Assembly: GCA_014058105.1 (NCBI GenBank)
Contig: JACGCM010000544.1
Span: forward strand, 357,987-421,986
Direction of reading: 5' to 3'
From: Kingdonia uniflora
Taxonomy: Eukaryota; Streptophyta; Magnoliopsida; Ranunculales; Circaeasteraceae
DNA length: 64,000 bases
Positions 53,047 to 64,000 of the stretch are shown in pieces (within the stretch, counting starts at the first letter, position 1; each line of letters opens with the position of its first letter). A program made the translations under genes and the position numbers. The notes under the pieces are model-generated. The model was not told where the DNA came from. It saw only the letters and a list, made by a program, of their open reading frames with translations, and did no database searches.

Positions 53047-55350
53047 GTCCCTAGGGAATCCTAGTGGGCAATGTGACTATTATGCCCTTCGTACCTTTAG
53101 GGTTGAGCCTAACGCTTGTACCTGGCTCATGCAGGGACCAACGAGCACCGAGCACGAGTTTATGTATCTCGACAATAGAAAAGACGAGGCTAGGGATATT
53201 GGTGTTAGGTAAAGAATCATCGACGGAGGGGTCTACTACTGTACCGCCTCTTACCATGCCCTTAGAGTGGGAGGGCAGATACGACCACGAGGCGGGCACG
53301 TCGGTTCTGCAAGATTTAGGGGTTGAGGTGTACGCAGACTTTATGGTGCAAGGGTGAGTACCCGGGGACTTGACTCATCAGGCTATTATTAGTGGGCGAA
53401 AGAGGGGGGTCTCCAAGAGTTTATGGCCTTATCCCAGTAAGTGGAGGTTACCTGGCTCGTAGTACTCGTTTGGGCAGGAGCCGGGACTGATGAACGGTAA
53501 CTTCTACCTGGTGATGACCGGGGTGTCGTCTGATCAATCAGTCAGTGCCGCCTCGCTGGAACGTTGGTTGTGGGGACATTTTGGTCACTTACAAGACCGG
53601 GCATTGTCCTCGTCAGTAGGACGTGGTCCCTGAGGGCGTGAGGAACGAGGTTAATAAATTTTGGGCTTTGGATGAGCCGGCGTTGCCGCGTATTACTCGT
53701 TCACGGGCGGGATGTGAGGGGTAGCAAACCTGGACCACGGTGAAAGCGAGAAGAGTAGTGACCAAGGCAGCCACAGGCAAAGAGGGTGAGGCTGAACCAA
53801 AGTGTCAGAGGATCATACGCACTTGTGTGCCTGAGTGGAAGTACTGCTATTATATAGCTCGGAAGTCTGGCAAGCCAAAGATTTTTAAGTTGCATACGAG
53901 CGGTAACTATTGGTGTCGGCATCCAATCCTGGTGACCGAGGATTTTAACTTCGATGATAGGCCCAATCATCGCTTGCGTCATAATGTTTTTAACACCAAG
54001 TATACATTTGTTCCTTGTATTATAATTATAATTTAACACGTCTATCATTTGTTATTCATGCTAACTAAATGGTTACTTATTTTCATGCAGGTGTGACGTT
54101 TTCCAGGGTGTCGTATAAAAACTCTCGTTTACGTGTGCTCGGCCATAAAAATAAAGATTGCCAGGTGTTGACGACAATTTTGAACGGTACCTTTGACTCA
54201 GACGAGTACTGGTTGGCAAAGAAGTATAACGAGCCCCGTTTACGTACAGTGAGCGATACTTATTCCGTAGAGAGTGTTCATAGCTACAAATCCTCCAAGA
54301 GTACTGGGATGAGGCCACAGTTTCTGACTACGAAGGGGAGGGATGTGCGTGGCCCAACGCAAGCAGTGCCTCTCATAGCTAGATTAAGCCCCAGTCTTAG
54401 GGGTGTTAGTGGTCACATGGAGAAGGATGCCCCACTTGCAAAGCGACAAAGGACGGTGGCTGTCGGGCTTATGGACGAGGACCCGGAGGAACTTTGAGGT
54501 AAGGAAAGGGAACCGCTTTCGTACTCCTTTGTGGAAGAAGGGACCCGGTCAGTGGGTAGTGGCAAGTTCTTCCCTGGATGCTTGCCAGAGGGGGAAGTAC
54601 AGAGTACCCCGTACAAGGATGAAGAAAAGATACGTGTAGTTGAGGCACTGAACAATCTGCGGGCTTGGCATGCAGCGGTCATAACAGTTGTCCGGGTAAG
54701 TAAGCGCTTAATCGTTTATTCGTGCATGGTCGTCTTAAGTGCTAAAAGTAGAATTTTTGTGTCCTGCAGTGTACACTCACGCTCGAGGTTCATACCTAGC
54801 TGGCCGTAATACCGAGTTAGAGCAGCGGCTTAAGGAGATACAGGCGATGCAGAAGGAGCTTGTAAAGGAAGCTATGCAGTACGAGCTAGCTGAGCACGTG
54901 GCGAACGTGACCGCAGGGCTCGAAGATTGATTGAAAATTATGACTGAGGAGAAGTTGTTGGTCGAGGGTGACTTGGAGGTGACCTATGGGCGTTTAAAGG
55001 TACTGGTACTGGGAAAGCAGGCGGATGAGAAAGCATTCTGTGATCAGCTTGCTGGGGAGAAGCAAGTGTTGGATGGACTGCAGGGTCATGTTGCCGAGCT
55101 AGTGGATGGCAAAGCGCAGTTGGAGGACGAGTTTCGCCATTCCACCGAGTGGTGGGTGGCAACGCTGGCTCCTCCGTTGCTTGTTCTGCGTCAAACTCAG
55201 GACGTTCTCGAGCTGCGCCAGCTGGGTTATTCCAGACAAAAAGTTCCTCTGCCCCTCGGAAACATGATGGACATTACCCCCGAAGAGGAAGCTCAGCTGG
55301 CGGAGGAACAGAAAGCGGCCGTGGAAGCCGCTGTCCAACCGAAAGTGTAG
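53047..55350 (+). pseudogene. Antisense open region (aORF) of the second Tat-like element
   Basis: Plus-strand open blocks: about 53064-53357; 53740-54036; 54069-54497 (contains DEYWLAKKYNEPR); 54531-54700; and 54739-55350, the last broken only by TGA at 54928-54930. The last block, about 200 residues, is rich in Glu, Leu, Gln and Lys with heptad-like pattern, so probably coiled coil. Likely introns: an acceptor CATGCAG near 54091, and a donor GTAAGT near 54695 with acceptor CCTGCAG near 54768. The orientation is opposite to gag-pol. I recognise no enzyme domain. The plan matches the antisense frame of the first element and of published Tat elements. Joining the blocks does not give one clean frame, so it is called broken. 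Confidence 0.5.
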
Positions 55351-56532
55351 CTGTAATATCATGTGGTAAGGCCCGTAGTGGCGAGGATTTGAAGATGTGT
55401 ACTTATTTTTGTGAACTTGTGGCATTGATAGGGCCCCTTCGTGGTCGTATGTGTTCTAAAACTATTTGTGTTTATTGGCAAAATGTAGTAGACATGGCTC
55501 CTATAAAATATTATGGATTTGTATTCGTGTATGCCTGTGTATTCGTCGTGTGTATAGTTGGGGATTAGTAGGCTCGTGGGCACTGAATGTTAGGTGTTGG
55601 TGCCAGTCATGCCTATCCTTATTGTGCAAGGTACCACGAGGTCTCATTTGGCCCGGGTATATTAGTCGGCTTCGCGACTAGTATTTCAAGCAGTTATCAA
55701 AAATTACCCCAAGGGGTCTTAGTTAGCGTTGTGCTGGGGTTCATGGTTGTGGAGGCTCCCCATCCAAGGGAATACGAGGGGGGCTAGTATAACTGAAGCG
55801 TTATGGCAGTTATTAATTCTAAATGGGAGTTCCAAAGAAGGGGATAAGGAATGGGGCCACCTTAGGAGGAGTAGACAGTGTTCAAGAGGCATAATAATGA
55901 GGTAAGGGGTTGTTGGTTTTCCCCAAAACATTTAATGGGGCACCTATACGTGAAGCTTATAAAAGGACTGTGGGAGGAGCCAAATGTAACCAGTGCTTGA
56001 AGCTTTATTCCTGAGGATCAGTCTTCCTGAAAGGAAGATGCAGACCTGATCACAGGCACAGTTTGAATCACGGGTAGCCACGTTGGTAGAATTTTATACC
56101 AAGATGTATTTTGGCAATCGGGGGCTTGCGAAGAAATCATTAGTGCGGGCGTACATCAACCCCTCTTCTCTTCTTGTCCCTGAGAGGAAAACGTAGGAGA
56201 AGCAATGGTTTTAGTATCTTTTTTTGCGTGATCAAGTCCATAAATGTATAAGTCGTGAAGTGGTGTTCAGGGCTATGGTCATAGAGGATGTGAAAGCGGC
56301 CAACTGCGAAGGACTGGGCTATGGACTTTGGTATAGACCATGCCTTTGTTGTATGTAGCTTTGTTATAATAGCATCGCATTGTGCATGTTTCTCATTTTG
56401 TCTATATTGGTATGGAAATGTAAGAGATTTGCGATCTTGTGTAGTTATATGTGGCAATCCTCGCAGGACTAGGACGCATTATTGTTTATACGATCTGAGC
56501 GAGATAGTTAGGTGTAAAGCATCCAACAATCG
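55351..56532. other. Untranslated 3' region of element 2
   Basis: No domain or repeat array. Short frames on both strands look random. The region separates the antisense block from the arrays. Confidence 0.4.
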
Positions 56533-57090
56533 ATTTAAGTTGTCCTCGTTAGACTATATACTCATCGTCGTCTTAGCGACCTTAAAAGTGTACTTAGGCA
56601 CGAATTGCCTAACAATTTTTCTAAGTAGTCCTCGTTGGACTATGTACTTGTCATCGTCTTACCGACCGTAAAAGTGTATCTAGGCGGGAAGTGCCCAACA
56701 ATCTTTTTAACTAGTCCTCGTTGGACTATGTACTCGTCACCACCTTAGCGACCTTAGAAGTGTATTTAGGCCCAAACAATCTTTTTAAGTAGCCCTCGTT
56801 GGACTATGTACTCGTCGTCGCCTTAACGACCTTAGAAGTGTATCAAGGCGCGAAGTGCCCAACAATCTTTTTAAGTAATCCTCGTTGGACTATGTACTCA
56901 TCATCGTCTTAACTACCTTAGGAGTGTATCTAGGCACGAAGTACCCAACAATCTTTTTAAGTAATCCTCATTGGACTATGTACTCGTTGTCGTCTTAGCG
57001 ACCTTAGAAGTGTATTTAGGCGCGAAGTGCCCAACAATCTTTTTAAGTAGTCCTCGTTGGACTATGCACTCGTCGTTGCCTTAACGACCT
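56533..57090. repeat. About 90-bp minisatellite, six or seven units
   Basis: Units carry AAGTAGTCCTCGTTGGACTA, TGTACTCGTCGTCGTCTTAG, CGACCTTAGAAGTGTAT and GAAGTGCCCAACAATCTTT. The same family occurs in about two copies at 39670-39860 in the nested element. Confidence 0.9.
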
Positions 57091-57099
57091 TAGTAGTAT

Positions 57100-57880
57100 G
57101 AGGATGGCCTACTTCAAGGTGCCCCAGTCATATGAGAGTATTTTTTTACTATATTAAGGATGCCCCTAGTAATGCGAGTGTATTTTTTCTTCAAAAAATG
57201 ACTCTCGTCTTTGCGAGGATGTCCTACTTCAAGGACGCGCCCAGTCATGTGAGGGTGTTTTTACTTCAAAAAATGACCCTCGTATTTGCTAGGATGTCCT
57301 ACTTCAAGGACGCCCCCAGTCATGTGAGTGCATTTTTACTTCAAAAAATAACTCTCGTCTTTGCGGGGATGTCCTACTTCAAGGAGGCCTCTAGTTATGT
57401 GAGTATTTTTACTTTAAAAAATAACTCTCATCTTTACGAGGATGTCTTACTTTTAAGTACGCCCCTAGTCATGTGAGTACGTTTTTATGTCAAAAAATGA
57501 CTCTCGTCTTTGCGAGGATGTCCTACTTCAAGGATACCCCTAGTCATGTGAGTGTGTTTTTACTTCAAAAAATGACTCTTGTCTTTGCGAGGATATCCTA
57601 CTTCAAGGACGCCCCTAGTTATGTGAGTGCATTTTTACTTTAAAAAATGACTTTCGTCTTTGCAAGGATGTCCTACTTCAAGGACACCCCCAGTCATGTG
57701 AGTACATTTTTACTTTAAAAAATGACTCTTGTCTTTACGATAATGCCCTACTTTAAGGATGCCCCCAGTCATGTGAGTGCGTTTTTACTTCAAAAATGAC
57801 TCTCGTCTTTGCAAGGATGTCCTACTTTAAGGATGCCCCCAGTCATGTGAGCGAGTTTTTACTTTAAAATACGACTATCG
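57100..57880. repeat. About 75-bp minisatellite, ten units
   Basis: Units carry AAAAAATGACTCTCGTCTTT, GCGAGGATGTCCTACTTCAA and CCCCCAGTCATGTGAGTG. It is the same family as 39887-40400 in the nested element, in the same order relative to the roughly 90-bp array. Confidence 0.93.
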
Positions 57881-57959
57881 TCTTAGTGTGGCCTTGTAAG
57901 AGTATGGAGCTGAAACTGGAAATATATATTACATGTAATTATATATACGTATGATATGG

Positions 57960-59230
57960 TTATTTATTCCATTTACGGAGGTTCATGGCGTTCCAGGGGG
58001 ATTTGAGCTCCTTTTTGTCACTATTTAGTAGGTAGTAGGCATTTTCATTGACTATACAGAAGATGAGGTATGGGCCTTTCCAATTAGGCTGAAGTTTGCC
58101 CTTGTTATGATTGTGAGTTGTAGGGAAGATTTTTTGCATCACGTAGTCTCCTTCGCAGAACTGCCAAGGGATCACTTGCTTGTTATATATAGCTTCTCTC
58201 AAGTGTCTCCTGATACCGGAGCATGTAGGAATTAGCTTCTTTTCTGGTTTCATCGATTAGGTCGAGGTTCTTTGCGAGGAGTCGGTCATTGATGGCACTG
58301 CCCACAATCATGAATCTCGTTGCATTTGCGATGACCTCGGTCGGGAGGACTACGTCAGATCCATAAGTGAGCATAAACGGTGTGAAGCCCGTACTCTTCC
58401 ACGGCGTTGCATGGTAGGACCATAGAACATGGGGGAGCTCGTCGACCCAGTGACCTTTGACTGTGTCCAAGCGTTTACTAATACTATCAATTATGGTTTT
58501 TTTAGTGGCCTCTGCCTGTCCATTGCCCTGGGAGTATCGGGAACTGGAGGGCAGGATTTTGATATTGTAAGGTCGGATGAACTCGACGACTTTATTGCCC
58601 ACGTATTGTGTACCATTGTCGGTCATCTGAACTGCGGGGACACCAAATCGTGTAATGATGTGTTTCCATAAGAAGACGATTACCTCTTCTTCCCTAATAC
58701 GAGCGAGGGGGATCGCTTCGACCCACTTGGTAAAGTAGTCATCGCCACTAATAACCATTGACGCCTCCCACTCTCCATAGGGAGTGCCCCGACTATATCT
58801 AATCCCCATTTTAGGAATGGCCAAAGGCTAGAGATTGTGTGGAGGTCGATGCCAGGGGCGTGCATGAGGTGTCCGTAGAGCTGACATTATCGCACTTTTG
58901 CGCGTATGCTATGAAGTCCTATCTCATATTGGGCCAGTACAGTCCCTGTGTCCGAGCTCGGTCAGCCATGGAGCGACCCACTGTGTGTGCCCCACAAGCA
59001 CCTTCATGGATTTCTGTAATGAACCTTGTTACTTTATCCCTAACGATACATGTGAGGTGTGGAGTGTACAGGCTCGTCCGGTAAAGTTCATCATTAATGA
59101 GCGTATACTTCCATGCTTTGTTTTGAAGGCTCTCATCGGTCGACCAGTCTGTGGGGAGGATGTGGTATACCCTGAGGATGTCAAGGAAAGGCTGGTGCCA
59201 ATCGGGGGTGACTGCGCTATCCACTTGCAT
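57960..59230 (-). pseudogene. Integrase of the second Tat-like element
   Basis: From N to C: linker and HHCC zinc region at 58919-59230 (HEGACGAHTVGRSM...GLYWPNM); catalytic core at 58183-58824 (DDYFTKWVEAIPL; MTDNGTQYVGNKVVEF; YSQGNGQAEA), so the D, D and E residues are all present; C-terminal domain at 57960-58253 (FCEGDYVMQKIF, NWKGPYLIF). One shift near 58250 separates core and C-terminal domain, and another break lies near 58830-58900. The triad is intact, unlike in the first element. Confidence 0.9.
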
Positions 59231-59279
59231 GGCCGTTACCTTATGCTTGGGTATGGTAGGGTTGTTAAGGACCTCTACC

Positions 59280-60180
59280 TGAATTACCCTGAGTCTATCG
59301 CCGATGATTCCTGCTAAGTACGCGAGGGCATCTGAGTGCCTATTCTCGCCGCGGTGAATGTGTTCGAGGTTGACCTTTCTGAACTTGCTTAGTCATTTTT
59401 TAAAGGTTTCCATGTAGTCGAACATTCTGTCGTTGGCCTAGAACGTCCCGTTATGCTGGTTTACAACGAACTGCGAGTTGATAAAGATAGAATTTTCTTC
59501 CACGCCTAGGGCCAACGCTGAATCTAGCTCACATAATAATGCCTTGTATTCTTCTTCGTTGTTACTGAAGGGGAAGTTAACCAGTATGGCTTTCTCAATT
59601 TTGTCATCAGTAGGAGTAACCAGCACTATCCCCAAACCCGAGCCACCCGCGTTGACGGACCCATCCGTATACAACTGCCACCACCCCTTAGTGTATGTCG
59701 GCTCGTTATTATCGGGATGGGTACCGTGGTGTTCGTCCCCCTCATTGTACCAATTCTTATCGGGAATGAGGAGGTTGACGATCGCCTATCCTTTGATTGC
59801 GACCCGAGAGTGGCTGCCCATTTGGCTATGCGGCAAGTTTTATCTTTCTTGGCGAATATCTCTCGTAGTGGTTGGGTGGTGATAATCTTGATTTTGTGGG
59901 CTTGGAAGTACGGTCGTAATTTATGTGAGGCGTATACTAGGATAAGGGCATGTTTCTCCATTGTTTAGTATCGCAGTTCCGCTCCTAAGAGGGTTTTACT
60001 GACCAAGTAGACTGGCTCCTCGGTTCGATTGCCCGCACGGACGAGGACTGAGCTAATGGATTCATCTGTATTCCTGAGATACAAGCCCAATAACTCGTAT
60101 TATTTTGAGGCACTAAGGATGGGTAGGGTGGCCAAGTATCGTAAGATGTTCTGGAAGGCTGCCTCACATTCATCGTTCCA
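59280..60180 (-). pseudogene. Two RNase H domains of the second Tat-like element
   Basis: The gypsy RNase H end is at about 59700-60180 (EKHALILVYASHKLRPYFQAH, then CRIAKWAATLG). The additional RNase H is at about 59280-59674 (MYTDGSVNAGGSGLGIVLV, NNEEEYKALLCELDSA). Presence of both is a Tat-lineage mark. Stops lie between the blocks. Confidence 0.8.
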
Positions 60181-60950
60181 TTAGAATGTTTTGTTCTCAC
60201 GAATGCATTGGAATAGTGGACGGCATTTGTAGGAAGCTTTGTAAATGAAGCGGCCAAGTACGACAATTTTTCCCACGAGGGTTTGAACTTGTTTTAGTTT
60301 TCGTGGTGATGGCATGCATGCGAGGGCGTTAATCTGATCGGGGTCGGCCTCAATTCGTCGCTGAGTGACTAGGTGTCCGAGAAATTTCCCCGTGGAGACT
60401 CCGAAGTTATATTTTTCTGGGTTCAGTCGCATCTTATAGGATCGCAGCTTTGTGAAGACGGTCTCGAGGTCGGTGAGATGGTCGCCGCCCAACCTACTCT
60501 TTACCAGCATGTCATCAATGTAGACCTTAACTGTTATTCCCAACAGTTCTTCAAACATGGTGGTAACGAGGCGCTGGTAAGTAGAACCCGCATTCTTCAG
60601 GCCGAAAGGCATGATGGTATAATAGTACAAGTTCTGCTCGGTGGTAAAAGAAGTACACTCTTGGTCTTCGGCTGCCAATGGTATTTGGTTGTATTTAGAG
60701 TAATCGTCCATGAAGGATAACTGCTCGTATCCGGTCGTAGAATCGACCAGTCTGGTGATGAGGGGCATGGGGAAGCTATCATTTGGATAGTGCCGGTTGA
60801 GGTTCATAAAATCAATATAGACTCAAGTTTTCCCATTCTTTTTGTGGATAACCATGATGTTGGCTACCCAGCGTGAGCAGTCCATGGGTCTGATAAATCT
60901 TGCGTGCAGTAACTTTTAAATCTCTTCGTTTATGGCCCCTGGTAACCTTG
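60181..60950 (-). pseudogene. Reverse transcriptase of the second Tat-like element
   Basis: A 208-codon uninterrupted block at 60181-60807 has SFMDDYSKYNQIPL, MPFGLKNAGSTYQRLV, catalytic YIDDMLVKS, LRLNPEK-like MRLNPEKYNFGV and KFLGHLV. Upstream to about 60950 the NLNRHYPNDSFP region and a degraded start continue. A stop within the upstream block shows decay, but this is the best-preserved domain of the element. Confidence 0.92.
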
Positions 60951-61559
60951 GGGCTGTTCGACATGGTTTTTGCTTGACGGGGTTAGCTTTGTCGTTAACG
61001 TGTAAGATATCTTTGTACTACTGGAGGTGGGTGACAAGGTCCGATCATTCGTCACCTGTCCCAAAGGAACCAATATGCGTTGTTCTCGTGGGGCCGTCGA
61101 GATTAATCTTAATGACCAACTCCACGAGAGGCAGTGTCCACGCCCTGTTGAACGTTTTTATAACTACATCATTCTGGTCAAGTGATGCGTCTATATTCAA
61201 TGGCATATCTGGGTAGTGAGAAACGGAGGACGAGTCCATCGTTATGGGCTCGTTCCCTATTCGTTGATAATCCTTAATGGTAAAATTATTCCCCTTTTTC
61301 TTGGAGTTCTCGTGATTTAGTAAGTTTTAGAGAGAGTTGGCACAATAGATACGGGCCGCAACCTAGCAGCCTCGTATCTGGTACAGGCCAAATTTTCTGG
61401 GAAAGCGTATTACCTGGTGGTAGGAAGACGGGATTACCTTCATGGTGTGGATCCAATCGCATCCTAGGATGCCATTGTAATGGACTGTGAAGCTATTGAT
61501 GACGATGAACATTATAGGTACGACGACTGGGCCGACCTATACCTGAGTGACGAGTACCC

Positions 61560-61720
61560 CCTTAGCCCGCTCAGTAGACCCGTTGAACCCTGAGATCTCT
61601 ATTTTGGAGGGTGCCAGACAATCCTGCATGTTCATATTTCAGAGGGCATCGTAATGCAGTATGTTAGCACCACTACCAAAATCGATCAGCATGCGTTTTA
61701 TGAGTACACCCCCAATCGCG
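61560..61720 (-). pseudogene. Aspartic protease motif of the second Tat-like element
   Basis: The minus strand encodes KRMLIDFGSGANILHYDA near 61690, the Tat-type retropepsin motif with Phe in place of the usual Ser/Thr/Gly after Asp. Downstream it reads SKIEISGFNGS, typical of the segment after the motif. Confidence 0.65.
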
Positions 61721-62499
61721 ATCCAAATAACGAGGGCGTCATCATGCGGATGGGAGACTGAGTCGAGGTCTTGGTCAGTAAAGCAGATGGCCTGCTCGTG
61801 CAGTGTATCAGTGGCCGCTTCAATGCCGTGGGCCGTACGTTGATTCTTAGCGCGGCGATAACACTGTCGCGTGGAATCATAGATTATATTGTGGAACGTG
61901 CCTTGTTGAGATCCCCTAGGATCATTTCACATACTGCTAGGTGCCCTGGTGCCCGTAACCTTATCGCAGGCTGGTTAAGTATTTTACGAGGCAGTCGGTC
62001 AGCAAGAGGGATGGGTCATTTAAGGTACTGGGTATAACACCTTTGACAGAACCAAGTCTAAGTCATATTGATGAGATCATAGCACTCCTCGATGGCATGG
62101 TCATGTACGTCGTACTGTGCACCGTATGGGCAGCCAGGATGGTCCTGCTTAGAGCGTGGTTTTTTGTAGTCGGGGTCATTCTTGATGGTGAGGAGGAGGT
62201 CCACCCGTTATAGGGTAAGATCATTGGGGGAATATCATTCCCAGTGTGGGGCTCTTTGTCTTCCATCTCGTGGGGGTTCTATTTAATCACACGGGTCGCA
62301 CCCCGCGCGCCGTTTGATCCTGCTGTCATTGAGGTCACCTTCTCGATCCCTCGGATGTTTAGAGGTGTCGGGACGGGTGACCGGCGAGGGGGCGGAGGTG
62401 GTACTCAAGAGGGCGGTGGATTGCGAGGCGAATGCACGATTGTCGGTTTCCACGTTCTGATATTTTCTAACTTTTTTTTAAAGGTGTTAGAGAGTTTTA

Positions 62500-63357
62500 G
62501 GTCACATCATGTACAAGGCCTCGCAAAGTTTAGAACCGGGAAGGCAGGCACCCATGAAGGCGAGGCATGCGATTGGGGAGTCAATCCGTTCAATAAGGGT
62601 GAGCTCGTTTTTAAACCTGGACAGGAAGGAGTCAGTGGTTTCGCCGACCTATTGTTTGAATGAAAACAACTCGGCTAACTGTTTTTTCGACTGCTGGTTG
62701 TGTAGGTACTTTGCGATGAAGGCTAGCGGGAGTTGTTCGAACATGGAAATAGAATTGGGTTTAAGACTCTGAAACCAGGTGAGGTCTCTGTCGGACAAGT
62801 CGAGGGAACAGGCGACACCATGTATTAATCTATTTGATGTTGTAGGTCGATGTTTATGGAACTTGGAGAGGTGGCGGTCAGGGTCCTGACTCCCTGTGAA
62901 GGCCTCTATCATTGGGTGAGAGTAGCTCTTGCCCGGGACATAGCCCGAATGGCCGTTTGTGAAAGGGGTGTTATGGATCCGGTGGAGGGTTTTTTTGTTA
63001 ACTGCTAGTAGGATCAATACCTTGTATGGTCCGATTAGTGCCTCCATGGACGCGGCTGTTAAGGGCATTTGGTCATTGATGCCCTGTGCATCGTCTGGCG
63101 ATGACACCACTCCTGGTGGATACTCGTAAAGTGGCTCTCGTAGAGTTGAACGTAGGGTTGTTCGTATGAAGGCATGCCAGGATACCGGTCGTAAAATCTG
63201 TCATTGTAGGCTGGTATCTTTCATTGTAGGGTTGGTACCCATAACCAGGGGGTAGAGGGTACCAACCCTGTTGGGGATGTATGGTGGATGCCACTGTGGG
63301 GGGTGGCATGGTTGTCGCCAGACTAGGCTCGTAGTTTGCTACGGGAGCGATGCTCAA
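62500..63357 (-). pseudogene. Gag of the second Tat-like element
   Basis: The N-terminal block 63073-63357 is Pro/Tyr-rich. After a frame change near 63100, 62649-63110 contains the Gag core (HPMIEAFTGSQDPDRHLSKF and SISMFEQLPLAFIAKYL). The remaining Gag to about 62500 is in other frames. It would build the virus-like particle. Confidence 0.8.
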
Positions 63358-64000
63358 TGTTTCGTATTACTGTAGGGCAAACAGACAGGGCAGCGAGCCA
63401 ATCAGGAGAAGGAGAAAAACCAGACACGAGTAGGAGTACTGGGGAGTAGTGCCATCATCCGGCAGAATATCAAGCCCCGACAACGACACTCATGTTGTCC
63501 CGGAGAAATCAATGGACTAAATTGGCAACTATCTGCGTGTCCCCCCCTTCAGCTTCTACTGAGCGGCGATGGTAGTTTCGCCCGCAACTAATCACAAGAA
63601 CAGGTTATGGCCGAGATAGAACGCGTTGATTTCAGTTAAGGAATAGATGTCCACCAAGGATGATCAAATTGGCAACTACACTCGCCAACGAATACTCGAC
63701 GATACGTCTTGTCGCTGGTACTCACCGCCGCCAGAGTGGCCCAACGGTCTCCCGCTTCGTTAGCGAATCTACACACCACACGAACCGCGCCCCGGTAAGG
63801 CATTTAGCCCCAGCTCCACGACCTAATGCGCGAGCACCAGTACCACGCTGATTTCACACCGTACGAACCACCCGCGGCGGGCCGACTGGACCACCGACCA
63901 TCCTACGTCCCGCCTAGCCAGTTCCCCCCACGAATACAACCACCGTTACATCCCCCATAGACACGACCGGTTGCCAGTTAGTTCGCAAGAACCGCCACCA
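63358..64000 (-). other. 5' leader or early Gag of element 2, cut by the window end
   Basis: Relatively GC-rich. No LTR end (TGTAGTC...), no primer-binding site and no confident Gag extension could be found, so the 5' LTR lies outside the window. Confidence 0.4.

Larger units (their letters stand above)
51943..64000 (-). mobile_element. Second Tat-like Ty3/gypsy element, 5' end beyond the window
   Basis: The 3' LTR is at 51943-52432. Reading leftwards from 64000 come Gag, protease, RT, two RNase H domains, integrase, two minisatellite arrays and an antisense open region. The 5' LTR does not appear before 64000. The LTR start (TGTAGTC), promoter-like and TAGGGAGGGTTTAACCTA blocks, and the array families match the nested element at 38202-42535, so they are one family. 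Codon and base use is more GC-rich than in the first element, and coding blocks are longer, suggesting a younger copy, but stops and shifts are still present. Confidence 0.9.

Overview
The window is nuclear DNA of a flowering plant, most likely a eudicot. It holds two intact, intron-rich host genes with clear plant orthologs, GT-AG introns and AT-rich intergenic DNA. The rest is layered transposable elements. No bacterial-style operon, CRISPR array, rRNA or convincing tRNA gene was seen.

Bases 1-20 kb are the gene-bearing part. TERC (plus strand, 14 coding exons, 378 codons) encodes the chloroplast TerC-family thylakoid membrane protein. PHOT1 (minus strand, 22 coding exons, 983 codons) encodes the blue-light receptor kinase phototropin 1, with both LOV domains and an AGC-VIII kinase domain. 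They are convergent, with about 2.2 kb between their stop codons. I placed every coding splice junction by hand and the phase is continuous in both genes. TERC introns carry a roughly 200-bp tandem repeat and a small hAT-like element.

Bases 20-34 kb are DNA-transposon territory. Three Tourist/Harbinger-like MITEs (two back to back, sharing a TAA) are followed by a 7.2-kb Mutator-like element (MULE, 23305-30515). Its long terminal inverted repeats are recognisable. It carries a decayed transposase on the plus strand and, facing it, a decayed reading frame with two GRF-type zinc fingers and a CCHC knuckle. Next come a truncated protein disulfide isomerase gene, a 177-bp tandem triplication, and remnants of a second MULE split by a hAT-like element.

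Bases 34.5-49.9 kb are one complete but decayed Ty3/gypsy retrotransposon on the minus strand. It has 548/547-bp LTRs, a perfect 5-bp target duplication (ACAAC), and gag, protease, RT, two RNase H domains and integrase. It also has a long 3' region with an antisense open frame, as in the Tat lineage. A 4.3-kb element without gag-pol is nested in that 3' region. It has its own 704/703-bp LTRs and several minisatellite arrays. Just beyond the large element, the second MULE resumes with a fragment of the same GRF-family frame.

Bases 50-64 kb hold a LINE reverse-transcriptase fragment and then a second Tat-like gypsy element (51943 to beyond the window end). Only its 3' LTR, 3' region and coding part are inside. 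Its LTR and tandem arrays match those of the nested element, so it, or a relative, is the likely autonomous partner.

The most interesting items are the recurring MULE architecture with a convergent GRF/CCHC frame, the antisense open frames with TATA-like boxes in both Tat elements, and the non-autonomous element that kept LTRs and tandem arrays but no coding region.
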